Of a stretch of DNA of 64,000 nucleotides, positions 59,401-64,000 are shown in pieces (position 1 is the first letter of the stretch; each line of letters opens with the position of its first letter). Source of the DNA: an aff. Roholtiella sp. LEGE 12411 (GTDB taxonomy: Bacteria > Cyanobacteriota > Cyanobacteriia > Cyanobacteriales > Nostocaceae); NCBI RefSeq assembly GCF_015206995.1, contig NZ_JADEXR010000011.1, forward strand, positions 1 through 64,000, in the 5' to 3' direction. The notes beneath the pieces are model-generated. The model was not told where the DNA came from, ran no database searches, and saw only the letters and a list, made by a program, of their open reading frames with translations. The translations under genes were made by a program, and so were the position numbers.

Positions 59401-59454
59401 CATGTTCAAGTTTTAGCACGACAGTTGAGAGACTGTTTGGCTCAAGTGATCTAA
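50455..59454 (+). CDS. Hybrid PKS-aminotransferase-NRPS megasynthase
   Basis: 2999 residues (a better-spaced start, three codons in, is at 50464 after AAGGA). Domains: KS 4-430 (Cys176, His311, His351); AT about 530-860 (Ser626, HAFH at 726-729, the malonyl type); ACP about 915-1000 (Ser959); class III PLP aminotransferase about 1205-1625 (Lys1440 in TYGKVVGGG); Cy-type condensation from about 1681 (FPLTDIQQAYWLG); A 2145-2640; PCP (Ser2684); TE (Ser2814 in GWSMGG, Asp2841, His2975). No KR, DH or ER. The A-domain pocket reads DLYNLSLIW plus Lys2627, the cysteine code. The Cy motif reads SLMILDGIS at 1812-1820: Asp1817 and Ser1820 are kept, but the first Asp is Ser1812. Predicted: malonate extension, beta-amination, cysteine addition, hydrolytic release. 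Confidence 0.92.
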   Translation: MSNMDREPIAIIGISCRFPGAKNKEAFWHLLREGVDAITEIPPERWDANASYGQDAETAVNTGWGGFLEDLDQFDPQFFKISPREAVSIDPQQRLLLELAWEALEDAGQKPERLAGTKAGVFMGINGFDYYTLLMDNPAHNIDAYVGTGNTNCIAANRISYLFDFTGPSLGIDTACSSSLVAVHLACQSIWNGESSLALAGGVRIVLSPWIAVSFSKAGFMAPDGRCKTFDSRANGYVRSEGAGVVLLKPLSQALVDGDPIYAAIRSSVVNQDGRSNGLTAPNPWAQEALLREAYRQAGISPHQVQYIEAHGTGTQLGDPIEMKALGKVLAEGRSPDNDCVVGSVKTNIGHLEAAAGIASLIKVALSLQNRQIPPSLHFQQPNPYIPFANLPLRVPSTLEPWPETKDLTIAGVSSFSFGGTNAHIVLEAVPKVEKEQVAADSLWHILTLSAKSEKALQDIARRYLEFFAFHPTVSLGDVCFTASTGRSHFEHRLAIAAESTQQLMQRLDSFCQGQTPVGLASGHLHSKQRRKIAFLFTGQGAQYANMGQQLYNTQPTFRRTLEQCDRLLQPYLEKSLLSVLFADSPDAQILNQTAYTQPALFALEYALFQMWQSWGIVPDIVMGHSVGEYVAACVAGVFSLEDGLKFIAARGQQMQALPPLGMMAAIFATQEQVIDAILPYQSQVSIAAVNGPKHTVISGERNSVELVIQQLQAEGIEVRPLQVSHAFHSPLMNPMLDQFEQLASQFQYHYPRIPIVSNLTGNILTEQASVDATYWRHHAREAVQFAAGTQTLIDQGYDLFLEIGPHPVLSSMGKRGLETENTIWLPSMQRDQDDWWLILNSLSRLYASGIEIDWISFHQDYQPSKIHLPNYPFQRKRYWIESVETMNTPLKMNKSHSKVTNVQNDMPHQVNFENETNSSTKREKISSVLFPLISRWLNIKSPSQLDIHTNFLDLGADSISLLEAVKSLEKTFGLKVEIRQFFEELQTIDGLITYLDQHLSADWGAKVAPQSKLKTTEQSSISQIEPINQLFQSVEQPVQHTRPTPSIDTNFDDITKKQMIQLRSESPLTGIVEQQLHLMSQQMELLRSEFLQPKQLLGTATTLAEVESSQSLLASSKITDVSASQASPQPTVIHVQSNDKLSAPSQSTTSLGRGSDLTPEQQLYLDSFIARYTNRTTSSKKEKQAYHRVLADRRNAARFRHLTKEIIYPIVGKGSQGSKIWDLDSNQYIDLSMGFGVHLFGHSSSFIIDAIEAQIQEGIQIGPQSRWAGEVAELICELTGMDRAAFCNTGTEAVMIALRLARGVTGRSKIAFFSGSYHGQYDGSLLVLSQTEDGKSTALPLTGIPQSLAEDTLILKYGDPQSLELVREHAGELAAVIVEPVQSDHPDVQPKEFLQDLRELTKAHNIILIFDEVITGFRLHLGGAQAWYGINADIATYGKVVGGGMPIGIVAGRSEYMDGMDGGAWNYSDQSRPRPGTIFYGGTFNKNPLTTAAALAVLKYLKQQGPELQQNLNQRTTKLAAKINAYFQQQQVPIQILHCGSLFRFALVQNSTSSAAVDRSSDLNLELDLFHYHMIEKGIYIWEGRNLFLSTSHTDEDINYVIQAVRQSVEDMRSGGFFLTTLESSLNDKQHLESINKTTAAPHLKVADVDHQIHQEITTPDNELSALKVIPVPEQRHLPFPLTDIQQAYWLGQSRVFELGNLRAHTYDEYEVYDLDTNRCQRVLQRLIERHDMLRAIILPDGQQQILEQVPNYEIEVVDLQDQEPEVVTSHLESVRQYMIQHGPRTDEWPLFEIKIHRLDKQCFRVHFSVSLMILDGISDGIATQEFCQLYQHPDVYLPDLELSYRDYVLALSKLEISDTYQRSLAYWQNRLSTLPSAPELPLVKNTASVLQSQFVRRTGRLEPETWQQLKTRATRLGLTPTNALCAVYCEVLAAWSKTRDFTLNILFFNRLPLHPQVYDVVGNFSSTILLEVNYSEFAVFATRAKRLQSQLFNDLEHSNVSGIKVLREQSRTQTKTSKAAMPIVFTSSLNLNAQANETVWVPLSGKLICNALQTPQVQIDHEVSEQNGALLFNWDVLEEIFPAGMIEDMFNAYTRLLQFLANEEEAWQEKSFQLTPAAQIQQRMVVNATDAHITETMLHTLFAAQVPERSHQAAVVAARKTLTYQELYRRSNQVARWLRQLGARPNVLVAVVMEKGWEQVVAVLGVLQSGAAYLPIDPALPQERVEYLLAQSEVGLVLTQSWLNEKLEWPANIQRLFVDGEDVEKLDPQPLELIQQPEDLAYVIFTSGSTGLPKGVMIDHCGAVNTICDVTQRFGVGSEDRVLALSSLSFDLSVYDIFGTLSVGGTIILPNADALRDPAHWTELIVREKVTIWNSVPALMQMLIDYVSSRKDLSACPLRLVLLSGDWIPVTLPDQIKSLFKGVQVISLGGATEASIWSVFYPIATVDPTQPSIPYGKPLTNQRCHILNENLEPCPIWVVGTLYLEGTGLAKGYWRDKKKTNAHFIVHPQTGKRLYRTGDIGRYLPDGNIEFLGREDFQVKLQGYRIELGEIESTLRQHPVIRDVFVTLVGEVHTSKRLVAYVRVAQKTIADVNELHHFLGQKLPEYMIPAVFIFLETFPLTSNGKVDRNALPNPEQTAAKRQNNFVAPDDPVQLQLTQIWEELLNVHPVGIQDNFFELGGNSLLAVRLMTKIHKRYQQELSLSTLLQGPTVEHLADVLHQQTTSQPWSSLVEIQPGTSRKPLFFVHPVGGNVLCYVDLARHLGDEQPFYGLQSVGLNGEQQPYTRVEDMAAHYIQELRTIQPQGPYLLGGWSMGGLVAFEMAQQLHQQQQEIAALVLLDSRVPTTTPNLDDATPLTLFARDLGGLVGKNLTVWHDEIQHLESKAGLHYILEKAIQANILPSDIGLTQMQRLLELFKANTRAMWNYKPVAYPKPMVLIRTNEVFSPDFDDFGDSSWGWDKFAEQITIQTVSGNHYTVLAKPHVQVLARQLRDCLAQVI

Positions 59455-59487
59455 AAAAATCATTTCCAAGCCGAACAGGATATTGAG

Positions 59488-60810
59488 ATGGAACAACGTG
59501 CCGTTGCAAGAAGAATGCAGGTTTTTATTATCATCTGGTTGGGACAACTTGTCTCTCTTGTGGGTTCTGGTCTGACAAGCTTTGCCCTAGGTGTTTGGGT
59601 CTACCAACGCACAGGATCTGTTACAGATTTTTCACTGATTTCTTTATTTACTACCTTACCATTGGTCTTGGCCTCACCCGTAGCAGGTGCTTTTGTAGAC
59701 CGTTGGGATCGACGAAAAACAATGTTTTATAGCGATTTAGGGGCTGGTTTAAGTACCATAACGATCGCCTGGTTCTTGTTTTTCGGACAATTGGAATTAT
59801 GGCACATCTACTTAGCAACAGCCGTTAGTTCTATCTGCAAAGCCTTTCAGTGGCCGGCCTACACTGCTGCCAGTACTACGTTAGTGCCTAAAGAGCATCT
59901 GCATCGTGTTGGTGGTCTCGCCCAGATGGGGCAATCGGTAGCTGAACTTGTTTCGCCCGTACTTGCCGGGATACTAGTTGTAACAATTCAAATTCAGGGT
60001 GTCCTCTTATTAGACTTTTGCACTTTCTCCTTTGCTCTAATTACACTATTGTTAGTTAAATTCCCCAAGCATAAAATCACAACTGCTGATTCCATAGAAA
60101 AATTTTCGCTGTTACGCAATATTTCTTACGGTTGGAATTACATTACAGCGCGGCCTGGACTACTAGGGTTGCAGATGTTTTTCGCAGCCACTAACTTCCT
60201 TCAAGGAGTTGTTGAAGTATTAGCTACACCCTTAATTCTTTCTTTTGTTTCACCTGCTGTTGCTGGTATCATGCTTTCGATTGGCGGCAGTGGAATGCTA
60301 TTCGGCAGCGTAGTGATGAGTATCTGGAGAGGCCCAAAACGCCGCATCAATAGTGTGTTTGGCTTCTTGCTACTCAACGGATTGAGCATGATAGTAGCTG
60401 GGCTACGGGCTTCGTCTGCACTTTTTACTCTCGCTGTTTTCCTATTCTGCTATGGTTTGCCAATTATTAACGGTTCTAACCAACTAATATTGCAACAAAA
60501 AGTTCCGCTTGATTTACAAGGAAGGGTTTTTGCTTTGAGCAAAATGATCTCCGGAGTTTCTTTTCCAGTCGCCTATCTTGTTGCTGGGCCTTTAGCAGAC
60601 TTCGTTTTTGAGCCTCTCATGGCTGTGAATGGACCTCTAGCTGGCAGCATTGGACAGGTAATTGGCATCGGCAAAGGGCGCGGCATTGGTTTACTGTTCA
60701 TTGTTATGGGAACACTGACGATGATGGCGACAGTTGTTGCTTACCAGTATCCTCGTCTACGACGGGTAGAGGATGAACTACCAGATATACAGCTATTTTC
60801 AGGTAAATAA
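59488..60810 (+). CDS. MFS exporter
   Basis: 440 residues with about twelve membrane helices, of the EntS/MFS_3 group: the loop-2 signature GAFVDRWDRRKTMFYSDLGA is clear. It lies 33 nt after the megasynthase stop and is expected to export or confer immunity to the product. The C-terminal end is cytoplasmic and charged. Confidence 0.88.
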   Translation: MEQRAVARRMQVFIIIWLGQLVSLVGSGLTSFALGVWVYQRTGSVTDFSLISLFTTLPLVLASPVAGAFVDRWDRRKTMFYSDLGAGLSTITIAWFLFFGQLELWHIYLATAVSSICKAFQWPAYTAASTTLVPKEHLHRVGGLAQMGQSVAELVSPVLAGILVVTIQIQGVLLLDFCTFSFALITLLLVKFPKHKITTADSIEKFSLLRNISYGWNYITARPGLLGLQMFFAATNFLQGVVEVLATPLILSFVSPAVAGIMLSIGGSGMLFGSVVMSIWRGPKRRINSVFGFLLLNGLSMIVAGLRASSALFTLAVFLFCYGLPIINGSNQLILQQKVPLDLQGRVFALSKMISGVSFPVAYLVAGPLADFVFEPLMAVNGPLAGSIGQVIGIGKGRGIGLLFIVMGTLTMMATVVAYQYPRLRRVEDELPDIQLFSGK

Positions 60811-60857
60811 ACCACAATTTTTTTACCAAAGACAGCTGAATTCTTTTTAAAGTTTAC

Positions 60858-60988
60858 AGGACTTACGCAAGTGTCATATTTTTAACGCCAGAGGTTGTCC
60901 AGAGTCAAAGGTCAAAAGTCCAAAAAACCTTGATTCTTGACCCTTGACCCTTATACCAGAAGTCTTGTGTGCCAGTTGCGTAAGTCCT
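60858..60988 (+). mobile_element. MITE with AGGACTTACGCAA termini, copy B (131 bp)
   Basis: The reverse-complement copy of 24129-24328, lacking its central insert. It sits between the exporter and haloperoxidase genes. The open frame of the next gene continues into it, so annotation from 60944 would wrongly include about 27 MITE-derived residues. Confidence 0.75.
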
Positions 60989-61024
60989 ATTTACTTAGAT
61001 ATCTGCAACAGAACTAAAAAGCTC

Positions 61025-63160
61025 ATGAAAAAACTATTTTCCAAGCTCGTAAATGATTTTACTGAGATTGAAGATTCTACAATCTTCCATAAGCCACACC
61101 GTCAAGTTAGTGATCTGTACAATCACAAAGATCTGTCAAATTCCACAAGACCTGCCACTATCGACTCTTATGCCTCTAAAAAACCACTGCTGAATGATTC
61201 TCTCCTGAATAAAATAGAAATTTTCAACATTCCGACTCAGAAAGCTGGGGATAATTTTGGAGTAAAGGGTGCTGATTCTAGAACGCAATTGTGGATTGGT
61301 GATATCTGCGATCGCACGGGTTCCTTAACAACAATCCATGACCCAATGGCGCAAGATGTCAATTACACTGACAATCAATCCCCGCAACCGATGGGTACTT
61401 CAGCTGATACAACTTCGCCTTCGTTGTTTGGCACAACTAAAAACTCTATGAATACTCAAAAACGGTTGCCAGATCTCTCCATTGCTTTCGGCGCGATTGA
61501 GGAACCAACAATTTTTCCTGACGAACAAGGTAAAGTTAGTGTTGTTGTCACTAATCAAGCTCAAGTTCAAGCAAAGTTCAAAGGGCCTTTAACACTCAAC
61601 CTTTATGCTTCAACAGACTCAGTTTTAGATAATTCACCTTTGAATACCCTGAACCCTGCACTAGAAGGGACAGATGAATTGCTAGGCAGTCTGAATATCC
61701 CATATCTTAAATTAGCACCAGGTGAATCCCAAACTTTCATCCTTGACTTTACTGATACTAAATTTCGTACTCCTAGCGTTGTGTCACCAGGAGCCTATTA
61801 TCTGCTAGCCGAAATTGACCCCAACAACATAATTTCTGAAAGCAATAAAAATAACAATCTCAACAGCATTTTTATCTCAACGCCAGGGACTGATGTTGTA
61901 CTCGATTGGAATTCAACCCTGCTTAATGCCATACAGGCTAATAACATCAAGATAGAGAAGGAGTTGGCGAAGGAAAATGTTGAAGGAGCCCGGGCGCTGG
62001 CTGCGCTTGATCCGCGCAATGCAGCAATAGTTCACGCGGCAATTTATGATGCTGTGAATGCAATTGACCGTAGCCATGCTCCTTACCTTGTTAATATAGA
62101 CCAGTCAGAATTAGTCGGTGCCTCACCCGAAGCAGCGGTAGTTGGAGCAGCCTACCAAACATTGATCAATCTCTACCCAGGCGAAGCAGTGACATTTGAG
62201 GCACAAAAGATTAGGTCTTTAGGAGAAATTCCCAACAACCAAGGTAAAGAAATCGGCTATGGTTTAGGAGTACGTGTTGCTAATCAAATACTGCAATCAC
62301 GAAGTAATGATGGCGCACTACAAGCATTTTTTAAACCTTATACAGCGCAACCTACTCCTGGTGTCTGGCGGCGAACTATTAACAGTAGTACAGGTGACAT
62401 TGGAGGTGACGCATTGTTGCCTGGGTGGGGTGATGTTACTCCATTCGCGATATCAAGTGTAGAAGATGTCTTAGAAGGTACTGGGGTGGATGGCCCCCCA
62501 GCATTGAGTAGCATCCAGTATGCAGAAGAACTGGAACAAGTCCGATTATTCGGTGGTTTAGAAAACACTGATGTTACTCAAATTATTCGCACTCCAGAGC
62601 AAACTGAAATTGCTAAATTCTGGGCTTACGATCGCTCAGGCACTTTTGGAGAACCTTACAATCTCATTGCCCAAAATACAGCATTACAACAAGGCAATAC
62701 GCTGGCAGAAAATGCCCGGTTGTTTGCGCTCATGAATATAGCCATTGCGGATGCCGGTGTCGTTGCATATGATGCTAAATATACTTACAATCAATGGCGA
62801 CCGATTACTGGTATTCGAGAAGCTAATACGAATGGTAATCCATACACGATTCAAGACCCTAATTGGAAATCACTGCTAGACACCCCACCACATCCTGATT
62901 ACATAGCAGCTCACTCTGCGTTAGGCGCTGCTGCTGGTACGGTTTTAGCTTCCTTCTATGGTACTGACAACATAAGTTTTAGTATCCCTTCGCAAGAATT
63001 ACCTGGTGTTGCTCGCCACTTTCAAGGTTTTAGAGATTTTGTGGAAGAAAATTCTATCAGCCGTTTTTACGGTGGAATTCATTTACCGTCATCAAGTGAA
63101 GCTGGGTTAATTGCAGGTACATCTGTAGGTAATTACGTATCTAATAACGTCTTAGTGTAG
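61025..63160 (+). CDS. CARDB domain / vanadium-dependent haloperoxidase-like protein
   Basis: 711 residues from the ATG at 61025; the longer frame upstream is MITE sequence. Residues 1-150 are unassigned. About 150-300 form a CARDB beta-sandwich (LPDLSIAFGAIEEPTIFPDE, GAYYLLAEIDPNNIISESN). The C-terminal half is a vanadium haloperoxidase/PAP2-type helical domain: Lys585 and Arg592 (DAKYTYNQWRP), PPHPDYIAAHSALG with His630, and SRFYGGIHLP with Arg680 and His686, the last expected to bind vanadate. The usual PSGH box reads IAAH. No signal peptide is evident. Being in line with the synthase genes, it may halogenate or oxidise the product. Confidence 0.8.
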   Translation: MKKLFSKLVNDFTEIEDSTIFHKPHRQVSDLYNHKDLSNSTRPATIDSYASKKPLLNDSLLNKIEIFNIPTQKAGDNFGVKGADSRTQLWIGDICDRTGSLTTIHDPMAQDVNYTDNQSPQPMGTSADTTSPSLFGTTKNSMNTQKRLPDLSIAFGAIEEPTIFPDEQGKVSVVVTNQAQVQAKFKGPLTLNLYASTDSVLDNSPLNTLNPALEGTDELLGSLNIPYLKLAPGESQTFILDFTDTKFRTPSVVSPGAYYLLAEIDPNNIISESNKNNNLNSIFISTPGTDVVLDWNSTLLNAIQANNIKIEKELAKENVEGARALAALDPRNAAIVHAAIYDAVNAIDRSHAPYLVNIDQSELVGASPEAAVVGAAYQTLINLYPGEAVTFEAQKIRSLGEIPNNQGKEIGYGLGVRVANQILQSRSNDGALQAFFKPYTAQPTPGVWRRTINSSTGDIGGDALLPGWGDVTPFAISSVEDVLEGTGVDGPPALSSIQYAEELEQVRLFGGLENTDVTQIIRTPEQTEIAKFWAYDRSGTFGEPYNLIAQNTALQQGNTLAENARLFALMNIAIADAGVVAYDAKYTYNQWRPITGIREANTNGNPYTIQDPNWKSLLDTPPHPDYIAAHSALGAAAGTVLASFYGTDNISFSIPSQELPGVARHFQGFRDFVEENSISRFYGGIHLPSSSEAGLIAGTSVGNYVSNNVLV

Positions 63161-63427
63161 TAAAGCTTAAAGTTTTATCTTCGTTTTCCAGCAGTCAAAT
63201 CGAGCGATTATTAATCATCTGGGTAGGTTTAAGGTATTAGCGAATCACGTTATTTATCTTTATCTACCCTAGGTTACAGCTAATTGACAATTTTAAAGAT
63301 ATTCTGATTAGAAACTTGGCTACTCAAATCTCAGTCTTTGTTCTATTTATTTATGCATCTATATACAATATCAAGTATTTAAGTAGTTTAATTAGCAGTT
63401 ATCACTACAAAAACTTATTAAAAAAAG

Positions 63428-64000
63428 ATGACTATGCGACAATTAATTGTAAATAAAAAATCTTATATTATTTTAGTAATATTAGCTTTAACTACTTATT
63501 TGATTACTTTATTTCTGTCAGTTTTTTGTAATCCTGCTCCTTTAGCTAATCTTCTGGGTTTTTTTGCATTAGTTGCTTATATAGCTACATTGATACCAAG
63601 TATATTTAAAACAGTTTTTCCTTCCCTTAAAAGTAGTAATTTTATACTATGGTTACTTAAAAAACGCCGCTATATAGGTATTAGCGCTTTCTTTTTTGGC
63701 TCAAATCATGGTTTATTAATGCTAATTCAGAAACACATTAATTTGCTATCGCCCTTAACTTATATTGAATATTTTCAAGGTATATCCATACTATTTATTT
63801 TTAGCCTATTGGCAGTAACGTCAAATGATTGGAGTGTAAGAAAGCTAAAAAATAACTGGAAGAATATACATCAGTTAACTTATTTAGTCATATTTCTATT
63901 ACCTTGGCATGTTTTAGATAAAATGTCGGTCAAATGGAGCTATATAACACCCTTTGCGATATTGTTATCATTGATAAACTTAGTATTTTTTATATTAGCA
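63428..64000 (+). CDS. Ferric-reductase-like transmembrane protein (3' end outside window)
   Basis: I translated this from 63428; it stays open to the window end (191 codons). At least five hydrophobic helices are visible, with His in GSNHGLLMLI and the conserved NWKNIHQLTYLVIFLLPWHV, the heme-binding pattern of the ferric reductase-like/MsrQ TM domain. It follows the haloperoxidase gene on the same strand after 267 bp. It may supply electrons across the membrane, or it may be unrelated to the cluster. Confidence 0.7.
   Translation, partial: MTMRQLIVNKKSYIILVILALTTYLITLFLSVFCNPAPLANLLGFFALVAYIATLIPSIFKTVFPSLKSSNFILWLLKKRRYIGISAFFFGSNHGLLMLIQKHINLLSPLTYIEYFQGISILFIFSLLAVTSNDWSVRKLKNNWKNIHQLTYLVIFLLPWHVLDKMSVKWSYITPFAILLSLINLVFFILA

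Noticed and set aside
60944-61024. Upstream extension of the haloperoxidase gene
   Set aside because: The first 27 codons come from MITE copy B and following spacer; the Met at 61025 begins gene-like sequence.

Overview
The window is chromosomal DNA of a filamentous, Nostoc-like (Nostocales) cyanobacterium. The evidence is frequent HIP1 sites (GCGATCGC), low GC, a chlorophyll gene (chlP), the phycobilisome/clock response regulator rpaA, a complete urea ABC transporter (urtABCDE), tandem heptamer repeats, and many dispersed palindromes and IS remnants typical of Nostoc genomes. No rRNA, tRNA or CRISPR array was recognised.

Layout. 1-8.2 kb: penicillin-binding protein 1C (running off the left edge) divergent from its usual partner, an alpha-2-macroglobulin lipoprotein gene. 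The latter is broken by a deletion and by a heptamer-repeat insertion, and a decayed copy of its 3' end lies 0.9 kb downstream. 8.2-15 kb: a phosphoribosyltransferase, a minus-strand operon built around a membrane-spanning STAND ATPase with a small partner protein that shares a Gly/Asn-rich motif with it, and a Lin0512-family gene. 15-26 kb: housekeeping and accessory genes (phosphoglucomutase, alpha/beta hydrolase, rpaA, an LRR protein, chlP, a pentapeptide/TPR protein) separated by repeat-rich spacers that include a TnpB remnant, a MITE and a tandem pair of related terminator-like hairpins. 25.6-30 kb: a MazEF-like module with an unusual insertion in the toxin, tenA, a GC-rich glutathione S-transferase gene preceded by an integron attC-like site, and a divergent AcsF-type cyclase paralogue. 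29.5-40 kb: a LysR gene, ilvD (with an 89-nt stretch of its 5' end duplicated 1.5 kb upstream), and the urt operon with an NtcA-like promoter. 40-46 kb: GNAT, an IS607-type element with a gutted tnpA but an intact tnpB, a TetR/GST divergent pair with a clear operator, a cluster of transposase fragments and a 5'-truncated gshB.

46.9-64 kb is a biosynthetic cluster on the plus strand: fatty acyl-AMP ligase-ACP, cytochrome P450, a 2999-residue hybrid megasynthase (KS-AT-ACP-aminotransferase-Cy-A-PCP-TE), an MFS exporter, a CARDB/vanadium-haloperoxidase-like protein, and the start of a ferric-reductase-like membrane protein. Read in order it predicts an activated fatty acid, extended once with malonate, aminated at the beta carbon, coupled to cysteine (the A-domain pocket residues match the classical Cys code) and possibly cyclised to a thiazoline, then released by the thioesterase. 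I do not recognise this exact architecture as a described pathway. It is the best candidate for an undescribed system in the window.
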